This document shows positions 45,557-55,365 of a stretch of 64,000 nucleotides of DNA, piece by piece (position 1 is the first letter of the stretch; each line of letters begins with the position of its first letter). The notes under the pieces were generated by a model that saw nothing but the letters and a program-made list of their open reading frames with translations, did no database searches and was not told the origin of the DNA. Source of the DNA: Edaphobacter sp. Lineage in GTDB: Bacteria; Acidobacteriota; Terriglobia; Terriglobales; Acidobacteriaceae. The DNA lies in NCBI RefSeq assembly GCF_028283685.1, contig NZ_JAPWKF010000010.1, positions 124,001 to 188,000 on the forward strand, written 5' to 3'. A program made the position numbers and the translations under genes.

Positions 45557-47065
45557 ATGTTCATCATCCTCATTGCCTGCCAGATCGTGACGCTTCTTGC
45601 CGTTGTTGTGCTTTTGCTGCGTAAGCCTGCGGCTCCGGCGGTCGATCCGCGGCTGGCGCAGGTACCGGACCAGCTGACGCGGATGGACGCACGCAGCGAG
45701 GCGTTGCAGCGCAGCTTCGAGACGCTGGACCGCGGCCTGCGCGAGTCGCAGGGGCAGATGCGCGGCGAGATGGCGGTCGAGGCACAGCGGACGCGCGAAG
45801 CAAATGCGAAGGACTTCGGCAGTCTGCGCGGCGAGGTGACCGAGAACATCGCCGCTCTGGGCAGGACGCTGCAGGAGGGGCTGGGTGGCTTCCGCGCCGA
45901 CAATAAAACCTCGGACGACATGCTGCGCAAGGCCGTGCTGGACCAGATGGACGCGATCGCGCGGCGGATCATGGCGTTTACGACAGAGATGAATCAGCAG
46001 CAGCAGGAGCTGCGCGAGGCGCTGAACGCGCGGCTGAAGGAGCTGATGGCGAGCAATACGCTGCTGCAGGAGCAGCTGCGGACGGCGGTCGAGGGGCGGC
46101 TGAACAAGCTGAACGAGGACAACAGTAAGGAACTCGAAAAGATGCGGCAGACGGTGGACGAGAAGCTGAACTCGACCCTGCAGACGCGGCTGACCGAGAG
46201 CTTCGGCCAGGTGACCGACCAGCTGAACAAGGTGCACACCGGGCTGGGCGAGATGACGAAGCTGTCGGATGGCGTGAACGATCTCAGCCGCATCTTCACC
46301 AACGTGAAATCACGCGGCGGCTTTGCCGAGGTACAGCTGGGGATGCTGCTGGAGCAGATGCTGGCTCCGAGCCAGTTTCTGCGCAACGCCAAGGTGAAGG
46401 ACGGCTCGCTGGAGGTGGTGGAGTTCGCGGTGCGCTTCCCCAGCCATGCGGGCGAGACGCTGCTGCCGATCGACGCGAAGTTCCCGCGCGAGGACTGGGA
46501 GCGGCTGGAGTCGGCGTATGAGAGCGGAAAAACCGATGAGATTACTGCCGCGGGCAAGGCGTTCGAGCAGGCCATCCGCACCGAGGGTGACCGCATCTCG
46601 TCGAAGTACATCAACCCGCCGAAGACGACGCCTCACGCGATCATGTTTCTACCCACCGAGGGCCTTTACGCCGAGGTGATGCGGCGCGACGCGCTGCAGG
46701 CGGAGATCCAGTCGAAGTGCAGGGTGACGATCGCCGGGCCGAGCACGCTGTCGGCGATCCTCACCAGCTTCCAGATGGGCTTCCACATGCTGGCGATCCA
46801 GGAGAAGGGCGACGAGGTGTGGAAGGTGCTTGAGGGGACGAAGAAAGAGTTCGGCAACTTCGAGCAGCTGATGGGCAAGATGGAGGCGCAGGTGGGCACG
46901 GTACAGAACACGATTCAGAAGCTGGGCGTGCGGACCCGGGCAATCAACCGGACGCTGCGCGAGGTGGGCGAGACGGACAAGTCGCTGCCCGGCGCGATGC
47001 CGATCGATTTTGACCAGGCGGCAGGCATCACAACGTTTCTTGCTGCATCGAATGACGAGGATTGA
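45557..47065 (+). CDS. rmuC: DNA recombination protein RmuC
   Basis: 502 residues from ATG 45557 (AAGGA eight bases upstream). One N-terminal membrane helix (FIILIACQIVTLLAVVVLLL), a long coiled coil (about 40-230) and the conserved nuclease-like domain: SRGGFAEVQLGMLLEQMLAPSQF, LPIDAKFPREDWERL, FLPTEGLYAEVMRRD, AGPSTLSAILTSFQMGFHMLAIQ. RmuC limits inversion-type rearrangements in E. coli. Good match in order and length. Confidence 0.94.
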   Translation: MFIILIACQIVTLLAVVVLLLRKPAAPAVDPRLAQVPDQLTRMDARSEALQRSFETLDRGLRESQGQMRGEMAVEAQRTREANAKDFGSLRGEVTENIAALGRTLQEGLGGFRADNKTSDDMLRKAVLDQMDAIARRIMAFTTEMNQQQQELREALNARLKELMASNTLLQEQLRTAVEGRLNKLNEDNSKELEKMRQTVDEKLNSTLQTRLTESFGQVTDQLNKVHTGLGEMTKLSDGVNDLSRIFTNVKSRGGFAEVQLGMLLEQMLAPSQFLRNAKVKDGSLEVVEFAVRFPSHAGETLLPIDAKFPREDWERLESAYESGKTDEITAAGKAFEQAIRTEGDRISSKYINPPKTTPHAIMFLPTEGLYAEVMRRDALQAEIQSKCRVTIAGPSTLSAILTSFQMGFHMLAIQEKGDEVWKVLEGTKKEFGNFEQLMGKMEAQVGTVQNTIQKLGVRTRAINRTLREVGETDKSLPGAMPIDFDQAAGITTFLAASNDED

Positions 47066-47105
47066 CAAATGGCTTTTTGCCATGAATTCATGGGCGGGGC
47101 GTAGC

Positions 47106-47134
47106 TTTACACGCTGGTAGACCGTCAGTATGCT
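47106..47134 (+). promoter_or_regulatory. Candidate sigma-70-type promoter of acpP-fabF
   Basis: TTTACA (47106-47111), 17-bp spacer, TATGCT (47129-47134). Transcription would start near 47141, about 70 bases before the acpP ATG. Confidence 0.55.
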
Positions 47135-47209
47135 TTAGATTGGTTCAGCGGAAAGGCCCCCGGGCCAAAACGCGACAGTTTTGACCCAAAAGGTACATAG
47201 GAGAACGTG

Positions 47210-47452
47210 ATGGCAGCAGTTGATGAAAAGGTGAAACAGATTATCGTCGAGCAGCTTCAGGTGGATGAGGCCGAGGTCACCCCCGGCGCCTCCTTCCAGG
47301 AAGATCTTGGAGCTGACTCTCTCGACGTTGTAGAGCTTGTCATGCAGTTCGAAGAGGCCTTCGACATCCAGATTCCCGATGAGGATGCGGAGAAGATCAA
47401 GACTGTTAAAGACGCCATCGACTACATCGAGAAGAACCAGAAGGCGAAGTAA
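47210..47452 (+). CDS. acpP: Acyl carrier protein
   Basis: 80 residues from ATG 47210 (GGAG six bases upstream). Carries growing fatty acyl chains on a phosphopantetheine bound to Ser of [16 protein letters not shown]. Acidic four-helix profile and length are standard. Stops three bases before fabF, the usual acpP-fabF pair. Confidence 0.97.
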   Translation: MAAVDEKVKQIIVEQLQVDEAEVTPGASFQEDLGADSLDVVELVMQFEEAFDIQIPDEDAEKIKTVKDAIDYIEKNQKAK

Positions 47453-47455
47453 CCC

Positions 47456-48707
<1,252 letters not shown>

Positions 48708-48728
48708 GCCACCAATACCGTTACATAC

Positions 48729-48767
48729 CAGCAGGGGCGCGGAATTATCCGTGCCCCTGCTGCTTTT
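48729..48767 (+). terminator. Intrinsic terminator of acpP-fabF
   Basis: CAGCAGGGGC...CGG stem mirrored by CCG...GCCCCTGCTG, loop AATTAT, then CTTTT. 22 bp after the fabF stop at 48707. Confidence 0.75.
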
Positions 48768-49001
48768 AAGGCACTTTTTGGCCTGGAGCAGAGCGACTGG
48801 GCGTGGGCTGCGGAATGCATGGTTCGCCGCAGACTGTGCGTTTTTCGCACATCGTATAGATCTATCGATCCATAATCGTCGAAAATCGTAGCAAGGGATA
48901 CTCCGACCTCGTCTCCCCATGAGAGCGATGCAGTGAGGCGGAGATCTGACGAATGGGCCGCCAAGCGCCCAGAAGTAATTGCACAACTTATTGGAGACGG
49001 G

Positions 49002-51239
49002 ATGACCATCACATCGAAGTGGGGCCGGCGCGGGTTTGCGCTGGCCGGAGGAGTACTTGTTGCGGCCTGCGGGCGCTACGGCTCCGCGCAGAGTGCAACA
49101 GAGAAGCAGCAGCCGATCCAGGTGAAGAGCTCGGTGACGGTGACGGCGCAGGCGGACGGCTCGGCCGACGCAGCCTATGCGACGCAGGCGGTGGACCCGG
49201 GCGTGATGGGGACGCAGCCGGTGGTGAATCAGCCGTTTACCCTGACCACATTGCCGACGCAGATGATGGTGAACACGCAGGTGAAGAGCTTCAAGGACGC
49301 GATGGCATATATGCCGCTGGTCTCCTACACGGAGCAGCAGGGTCCGGAGGTGCTGCGTCCTGCGACCCGCGGGTTCCAGGGCTCGATTGCGCAGAACATC
49401 CGCATGGACGGCATGGCGATGGCGATCACCGGCGGCAATCCGATGGAGCAGTACCAGAAGCTGCAGGTGGAGAACGGCCTGGGCGCGGCGATGTACGGCC
49501 CGGCAAATCCTTCGGGCATGTTCGACTTTGTGCTGAAGCGGCCGACACCGGAGCGCACGACGAACGTGTATCTCGAACAGGACAGCCGCTCGGTGGGCAC
49601 GTTGTGGCTGGATGCGGGCGGACGGATGGGCGCACGCAAATGGTTTGGCTACCGCACGAATCTTTTATTTGGCGACGGCACGATGTGGGTGGACCAGAGC
49701 CGCCTGCGGCGCAGGTTGGCGATGTTCGCCTTCGATGCGCGGATAACGGACCGCACAACGGTGGACGCACACTACAGCGCGTACGATCTGGTGCAGCGCG
49801 GCTATCCGGGGTGGTTCAGTTATGGGCAGAACACGGCGGCGGGCGGCACGACGCAGAACCCGGCTCCATCGTTCGTCCTGCCGAAGGCGCCGGACCCGAC
49901 GGTAGTGGGCTTTGGGCAGGCGTATGCCGGTGTGAACCTGACGACGCAGACGACGAGCGCGCGGCTGCTGCATGAGTTCAATCCCAACTGGCACGCCATG
50001 ATGGGCGGCCTGGCGCAGCGGCTCGACCGCTTTATCGACACGCCGGTGAACAAGATCACCTCGAACAACGGCGATTACAGTTCGTCGCTGGCGACGGGAT
50101 TTGCGCCACGCTTCGGCGTGGAGAGCGACCTGGGCTACATCACCGGCACGGTAAACCGCTGGGGCATCCGGCAGGATGTGGTGATTGCAAGCGAGGGCTA
50201 TCGCTTCAACCAGTACAGCTACCAGACGCCGTCGGCCGCCTCGGTGCTGCTGGGCACGGCGAACGTGAACGCGCCGAAGATCTTTGCTCCTCCGGCGGCG
50301 GGACTGCCGCAGAACAAGGGGCTGTATCAATCGGCGGTGGTGCACCAACAGGGCATCAGCGTAGCCGACATGATCATGCTGCCGAAGCGGTTTGCGGTGC
50401 GTCTGGGCGCGAGCCAGGACTGGATCGGCGTGGACAACTACAGCTCGGTGACGAAGCGGTCGGGCGGATCGAACAAGAACGGCATCAGCCCATCGGTGAG
50501 CGTGATGTACAAGCCCACCGAATCGATGACGGCGTATGCCACGTATGCGAGCAGCCTGCAGCAGGGCGATATCGCTCCGGGCGGCACGGTGAACGCGGGG
50601 CAGGCGCTGGCGCCATATCGCAGCAAGGAGTGGGAGGTCGGCTACAAGACGGCGCTCCCGGGTGTGACGCTGACGACGGCGCTGTTCCGGCTGGAGCGTC
50701 CGTTTGCGAATACGGTGTCGTATAACGGCACGTCGCAGACGATCTTTCAGATTGTGGGCCAGCAGGTGAACTACGGCGCGGAGATCTCCGGGCAGACGAT
50801 GATCATGCATCGCCTGCTGCTGAATGGAGGCTTCACGGCTCTCAACGCGCGGCTGAACGACACGGGCGTGGCGGCGACGAACGGCAAGCGGTTTGTCGGC
50901 ATTCCGGGATACCACTCCAACCTGTACGGCGAGTACCGCATGCCGTGGGTCGCGAATCTTTCGATCACGGGCGACTGGCAGTTTACGGGGCGCAGGACGG
51001 ACGATGACGAGAACCTGCATACGACTGAGGGCTTCCAGACAGTGAACCTCGGCTTCCGCTACGACCACCGCATCTGGAAGAAGATGGCGACGCTGCGGTT
51101 TACGTCGAACAACATCGGCAATGTACGGTACTACTCGACGATTGCAGCGGGAGATATTACGGGCACGAATGCGAGCGCGAACACGGCACACCTGGGGGCG
51201 CCGCGGACGATCTCAACTTCGCTGCAGTTTGCGTTTTAA
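49002..51239 (+). CDS. TonB-dependent siderophore-type receptor
   Basis: 745 residues from ATG 49002 (GGAG five bases upstream). Signal peptide WGRRGFALAGGVLVAACGRYGSAQ. Plug domain about 75-220 (FKDAMAYMPLVSYTEQQGPEVLRPATRGFQGSIAQNIRMDGM, GLGAAMYGPANPSGMFDFVLKRP) and 22-strand-type barrel ending in aromatic FAF. Imports a TonB-coupled ligand, likely a ferric siderophore by similarity. The 5' region (48768-49001) carries the palindrome ATAGATCTAT but nothing clearer. It converges on a second receptor. Confidence 0.92.
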   Translation: MTITSKWGRRGFALAGGVLVAACGRYGSAQSATEKQQPIQVKSSVTVTAQADGSADAAYATQAVDPGVMGTQPVVNQPFTLTTLPTQMMVNTQVKSFKDAMAYMPLVSYTEQQGPEVLRPATRGFQGSIAQNIRMDGMAMAITGGNPMEQYQKLQVENGLGAAMYGPANPSGMFDFVLKRPTPERTTNVYLEQDSRSVGTLWLDAGGRMGARKWFGYRTNLLFGDGTMWVDQSRLRRRLAMFAFDARITDRTTVDAHYSAYDLVQRGYPGWFSYGQNTAAGGTTQNPAPSFVLPKAPDPTVVGFGQAYAGVNLTTQTTSARLLHEFNPNWHAMMGGLAQRLDRFIDTPVNKITSNNGDYSSSLATGFAPRFGVESDLGYITGTVNRWGIRQDVVIASEGYRFNQYSYQTPSAASVLLGTANVNAPKIFAPPAAGLPQNKGLYQSAVVHQQGISVADMIMLPKRFAVRLGASQDWIGVDNYSSVTKRSGGSNKNGISPSVSVMYKPTESMTAYATYASSLQQGDIAPGGTVNAGQALAPYRSKEWEVGYKTALPGVTLTTALFRLERPFANTVSYNGTSQTIFQIVGQQVNYGAEISGQTMIMHRLLLNGGFTALNARLNDTGVAATNGKRFVGIPGYHSNLYGEYRMPWVANLSITGDWQFTGRRTDDDENLHTTEGFQTVNLGFRYDHRIWKKMATLRFTSNNIGNVRYYSTIAAGDITGTNASANTAHLGAPRTISTSLQFAF

Positions 51240-51266
51240 AAGCGGTGGCGACGGGCTGCGGAGGGA

Positions 51267-51306
51267 AGCGCAGATTCCTCCGCTCTGCTGCTGCGGAATG
51301 ACAATG
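51267..51306. repeat. CATTCCG dispersed repeat, copy C (reverse)
   Basis: AGCGCAGATTCCTCCGC at the left and GCGGAATGACAATG at the right. Same layout as copies A, B and D. Lies between the convergent receptors just before their terminator. Confidence 0.65.
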
Positions 51307-51317
51307 TGTACGAAGGA

Positions 51318-51353
51318 GAAGAGGCCCGGCAAAATGCCGGGCCTCTTCGTTTT
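51318..51353. terminator. Intrinsic terminator between convergent receptors
   Basis: GAAGAGGCCCGGC (51318-51330) pairs with GCCGGGCCTCTTC (51336-51348), 13 bp, followed by GTTTTGC on the plus strand. The minus side has only a weak pyrimidine tract. Confidence 0.75.
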
Positions 51354-51382
51354 GCTGCTGACGGTGCTACCGCTGACGGTGC

Positions 51383-53821
51383 TTAGAAGTTCCAGGAGAC
51401 CGTGCCACGGATGACGCGGGGTTCGCCCGGCTTCACGTAGACGTCGCTGTAGGAGCCTGCCCAGTAGCGCTTGTTGCCGAGGTTGTTGGCGTTGACCTGC
51501 CACTGCGTTGGGCCGCGGCGGTAGGTCATCGACGCATCGACGACACCGTAGCCGGGCAGCTGGAAGGAGTCGGCGAGATCGCCTCCCTGGGTGGTGTAGT
51601 GGCGTCCGCCGATGCCGAAGCCCAGGCCGCGCACGGGGCCGCGCGGGACCTCGTAGGTGGACCAGACACTGAAGATGTTCTTCGGCGCGTTAAGCGTGGG
51701 GGTGCCATAGGCCAGCGAGGTGTCATCGGTGACGATGGCATTGATGTAGGAATAGGCAGAGGTAATGTTCCATCCGGCGAGTGGGTGAACAGTGGCCTCC
51801 AGCTCGACGCCTCGGCTGCGCTGCTGGCCGGTGACGAGGTAGAAGTTGGGGTGGCCGGGATCGCTGGTAGAAACGTTGCCGCGATTGAGCTGGAAGATGG
51901 CCACGGTGGTCATGAGGCGGTTGCCGAGGAAGGCGCTCTTGATGCCGCCCTCCCACTGCTGGCCGCGCTCAGGCGCGATGAAGTGGCCGGTGGTGGTGCC
52001 GTCGTAGACCATGCCGGACTGGGGAAGAAAGGACTTGCTGAAGCTGGCGTAGACGGTGGTGGACGGGATGGCCTGCCAGGTGACGCCGATGCGCGGGGTG
52101 AGGCCGGTGTCGTTCTGGTTGGCCGTGCCCTTGCTTTCGTTCTTTGCCAGGTCCATGCGGCCTCCGGCTGTGACGGTGATGCTCTTCGGCAGGCGGATGT
52201 GGTCCTGCAGATAGATGCCGGTGTACTGGGTGACGGTATCGCTGGAGGTGTAGAGCGAGAGCGCCTGGATGGGGTTGGCTCCGTAGACGGGGTTGTAAAG
52301 ATCGATGCCCTCGTAGACGGGATTGCTGAAGTCGATGGAGTAGCCGCGCGCGGTGGTGGGGTTGCGGTAGAAGTCGACACCCAGCAACGCGCTGTGGTCC
52401 ATGTGCAGGAAGCTGCCGCGCGCCTCCACGCTGGTGTCGGCCTCATGCGTCTGCCAGGGGCCATGCCAGCTGAGGGGATAGCGGTAAAGCGTGCGCTGGT
52501 CCGCGTCGAGATAAGACGGGTAGTAGATGCGGTTCCAGTCCTGCGTGTACCAGGCGAAGCGGGCGTTCTCGCGCAGGGTGAAGTGCTCGCTGAGGCTGTG
52601 GTTCAGCTGCACACCGAACTGACGGTTAGCCTGCGCAAGCTTGTTGGCGTTGGCCTCCAGTTCGCCGTCGTAGGTGCTGATGGCGATGGGGCCATTGATG
52701 TTGGGCAGCGCGGTACCAAGCGCGGGCAGCGGCATGCCGTTGCGTCCGTTGTCGCGCTGGATGCGGCCGATGAGCGTGAGCGTGGTGCCGGCACGGGGCT
52801 TCCAGGTGAGCGACGGCGCGAAGTAGTAGCGGTGACGGTAGGCGTAGTTCACGTAGGAGTCGGACGAGTGATAGAGCGCCGCGAGTCGACCGTAAAGGGT
52901 GTGCGAGGAGTTCAGCGAGCCGCCCATGTCGATGGCAGGATCGACGAAGTTGAACGAGCCTGCGTTGAGCTGCGCGTGGATGAAGCGGTCGGGCACGGGC
53001 TTGCGGGTGACGATATTGACGATACCGCCCAGCACGCTCTGTCCGTAGAGCGCGGACGATGGGCCTTTGAGCACCTCGACGGACTCGAGGCCCCAGGTCT
53101 CTTCCATCATGCCGTTGCCGCCGCGCAGGCCATCGATGTAGGTGTTGAAGGAGGCGTCGAAGCCGCGGATGCGGTAGTAGTCCCAGCCGTCGTAGTAGCC
53201 GCCGGGCATGACGCCGGCGACGTTTTTGAGGGCATCGTCGAGCTTGACCACGTTCTGCGAGTTCATCAGGTCGCGGTTGACGATGCTGATGGCCTGCGGC
53301 ACCTCGTTGAGCGGGAGATCGGTCTTGGTGCCGCCGCTGGACTCGGTGACGGCGTAGGCATTGCCAGCGGAGACGGTGACGGCGCTCGAGACCTGGCCGA
53401 CGCGCAGGACAGCATTCAACTCGGTGGCAGTGTCGGTGTTGGCGATGCGAAGCTGCTGCGTGGTGCTGCCGAAGTTGGGCGCTTCGATGCCGAGCAGGTA
53501 GGCGCCTGCGGGCACGATGAAGGTGTAGGCGCCGGTGGCAGAGCTGGTGGCCTCAGCGTGGAAGCTGTCGCCGCAGGTGAGCGTGAGATGCGCGTTGGGG
53601 ATGGCCGCACCGGAGGGGTCTGTGACAACGCCGGTGAGCTTCCGCTGCGGTCCTGTGGAGGTGCTGCAGGAGACCGGCGCCCCCTCAGCACCAGCGGTGC
53701 CCTCGGAGCTCTCGGCCGCGCCCGGGAGTTTGCCGTCATCGGCCCGCACGGGGACTGCGATAGCCGCCGTGGTGAAGAGGGAGGCGGCGAGAGCCAGGAA
53801 GAGGAGGCGAGTTGAGCGCAT
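51383..53821 (-). CDS. TonB-dependent receptor with carboxypeptidase-regulatory-like N-terminus
   Basis: 812 residues. Signal peptide LLFLALAASLFTTAAIA. Residues ~60-145 form a transthyretin-like/CarboxypepD_reg domain (LTGVVTDPSGAAIPNAHLTLT). Plug about 165-285 (DLPLNEVPQAISIVNRDLMN, YRIRGFDASFNTYIDGLRGG, VEVLKGPSSALYGQSVLGGIVNIVTRKP), then barrel ending TVSWNF. Siderophore-receptor class. Its 5' region carries the same palindrome plus 24-nt block as the rpsD leader. Confidence 0.93.
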   Translation of the reverse strand: MRSTRLLFLALAASLFTTAAIAVPVRADDGKLPGAAESSEGTAGAEGAPVSCSTSTGPQRKLTGVVTDPSGAAIPNAHLTLTCGDSFHAEATSSATGAYTFIVPAGAYLLGIEAPNFGSTTQQLRIANTDTATELNAVLRVGQVSSAVTVSAGNAYAVTESSGGTKTDLPLNEVPQAISIVNRDLMNSQNVVKLDDALKNVAGVMPGGYYDGWDYYRIRGFDASFNTYIDGLRGGNGMMEETWGLESVEVLKGPSSALYGQSVLGGIVNIVTRKPVPDRFIHAQLNAGSFNFVDPAIDMGGSLNSSHTLYGRLAALYHSSDSYVNYAYRHRYYFAPSLTWKPRAGTTLTLIGRIQRDNGRNGMPLPALGTALPNINGPIAISTYDGELEANANKLAQANRQFGVQLNHSLSEHFTLRENARFAWYTQDWNRIYYPSYLDADQRTLYRYPLSWHGPWQTHEADTSVEARGSFLHMDHSALLGVDFYRNPTTARGYSIDFSNPVYEGIDLYNPVYGANPIQALSLYTSSDTVTQYTGIYLQDHIRLPKSITVTAGGRMDLAKNESKGTANQNDTGLTPRIGVTWQAIPSTTVYASFSKSFLPQSGMVYDGTTTGHFIAPERGQQWEGGIKSAFLGNRLMTTVAIFQLNRGNVSTSDPGHPNFYLVTGQQRSRGVELEATVHPLAGWNITSAYSYINAIVTDDTSLAYGTPTLNAPKNIFSVWSTYEVPRGPVRGLGFGIGGRHYTTQGGDLADSFQLPGYGVVDASMTYRRGPTQWQVNANNLGNKRYWAGSYSDVYVKPGEPRVIRGTVSWNF

Positions 53822-54127
53822 GCGTTCCTTTCATTTCTGCCGGCGCGACCGGGATGGCCGCACGAAGGCATGCGCTCATCGGCCGGACGTGCGGCGACGG
53901 CGCAGGGGGTTGAATCTGAGGGTTTTATGGAGACGAGGGCGTCAGGTCTCTGCCGGGCGCACGATACTTAGAGCGCCGGAAACTCCTCAGGAGGATCTCC
54001 TCAGAGGCGCAGCGCTTCGCCAAAAGACAGCCGCAGAATCTGAGTCATAACTTGCAAATAGGACTAAATAAGTCCGCGTTCAGTGTAACGTGATTCCGCC
54101 GATGACGGCAATCCTTTTTGCCGCTGC
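53822..54127. other. Leader region of the second receptor
   Basis: 306 bp. Holds the composite module (54010-54075), an inverted CTCCTCAGGAG / GGATCTCCTCAG region near 53985-54006 and no ORF of merit. The receptor ATG has AAAGGA in range. Confidence 0.5.
54010..54075 (-). promoter_or_regulatory. Composite leader module, copy 2
   Basis: On the minus strand GGACTTATTTAGTCC (54075-54061) is followed after 27 nt by the same 24-nt block (54033-54010) found at 5637-5660. It lies 190 bp upstream of the receptor start. Downstream of the block the two leaders diverge: here an AGGAGATCC/CTCCTGAGGAG stem region follows. Confidence 0.5.
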
Positions 54128-55177
54128 CTAGTGAGCGGCGAGGTGCTGCCGGAAGAAGGGCAGCACCTCGTTGCGGATGCGTCCGTCGGTGCTCCAGTAG
54201 GAGTCGCCGGTGCCGTTGTACTCTTCCGCTTCATGCGGGATGCCGTACTCGTTGAGCAGGTGGGTGAGGGCATGGTTGGAGTAGATGTGGTCGTAGATGG
54301 AGTCGTTGCGCGACCAGTCGAACTTGAGGCCGCGGAGGGTGCGGATCTTCTCGGCATTGGCCGGGACCAGCTCGGCGATGAAGAAGTTCGCGCGGAGGCG
54401 GCGCGTCTGCGCGGCGTCGATGGTGAGCGTGTCGCCACTCTTTGCAGCGGGAAGATCGACGAAGAGAGGAGGTCTCGAGGCATCGGGCAGGAAGGCCTGA
54501 AAGATGGAGAGGAAGAGCGCGGAAAAGCCTGCGTTGCGCACCTGGTCGATGGAGGTGGCGTGACCGAGGAGATCCCAGTCCGGTCGCGAGGTCATGGCCT
54601 GGACACCGGAGCCGGTACCGACAGGGTGCATGCCGTAGACGGAGCCGAAGACGTCGGGGTGCAGCATTCCCAGGCGTAGCGCGCCGTAGGCACCGATGTA
54701 GTTGCCGGTGATGCCGCGGGATGCGCTCGTGGGCAGGGTGCGGAAGTTGGCGTCGATGTAAGGCACAAGTTCCTTGACGACGTAGTCATCCCAGTTGCCG
54801 GTGACAGGCGAGTTCGCGTACCAGGAGGGACCGATGGGCGTGTTGAGATCGGGAGCGACGACGATGCAGGCGGGCAGCGCACCGGAGGCGATAGCTTCGT
54901 CGAAGACAGTATCGGCATGGTGCTGGTCGAAGTCGCCGCGAAAGCTGCCTATGGGATTTGGCAGCATGTAAATGACGGGATAGTGCTGCGCCGATCCTTC
55001 ATAGCCAGGAGGCAGATAGATGGCGACCCGGCGCTCCGTGGGCGTGCCGATGGTGCTGCCGCGCAGGCTTGCAGCGTCGATGTGGCGTTCGATGACTGCC
55101 CCATACGCAGCAGGCGCAAGAGTGAGCAGGATGAGGCTGAGAGCGGATCGCGTGATGAGTGCGTTGTGAAGGGGCAT
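54128..55177 (-). CDS. Exported esterase-fold protein lacking catalytic residues
   Basis: 349 residues with signal peptide (SALSLILLTLAPAAYG). The fold matches the esterase D/feruloyl-esterase family: RRVAIYLPPGYEGSAQHYPVIYMLP, then YGALRLGMLHPDVFGSVYGMHP. But the elbow, normally G.S.GGYGAL, reads GNYIGAYGAL, placing Tyr160 where the Ser nucleophile should be. The His position (usually GGH.W.YW) reads GTGDSYW, and the oxyanion HG is PN. It is thus probably a non-enzymatic binding or scaffold protein. Its DNA is otherwise intact. Neighbour of a sialate O-acetylesterase. Confidence 0.75.
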   Translation of the reverse strand: MPLHNALITRSALSLILLTLAPAAYGAVIERHIDAASLRGSTIGTPTERRVAIYLPPGYEGSAQHYPVIYMLPNPIGSFRGDFDQHHADTVFDEAIASGALPACIVVAPDLNTPIGPSWYANSPVTGNWDDYVVKELVPYIDANFRTLPTSASRGITGNYIGAYGALRLGMLHPDVFGSVYGMHPVGTGSGVQAMTSRPDWDLLGHATSIDQVRNAGFSALFLSIFQAFLPDASRPPLFVDLPAAKSGDTLTIDAAQTRRLRANFFIAELVPANAEKIRTLRGLKFDWSRNDSIYDHIYSNHALTHLLNEYGIPHEAEEYNGTGDSYWSTDGRIRNEVLPFFRQHLAAH

Positions 55178-55365
55178 CGTCTACTCCGTGCGCAGGCGTT
55201 TTATGTGACCCATTACTACTTCAATGTAGAACTAATAGCTCATCCTGTCTACGAAACGACTTTAATAAAGGACTCGAAGACGAGGTATTCTTCCCTGCCC
55301 TGTCTACGGGTGACGCTGCTTCGGGCTTTTCAGGGTATAAAGGTTGGCGTTGGAGACATGTGCCG

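Noticed and set aside
51599..53815. 738-aa open frame antisense to the receptor
   Set aside because: Gly/Val/Asp-rich mirror of receptor codons; no start signal.
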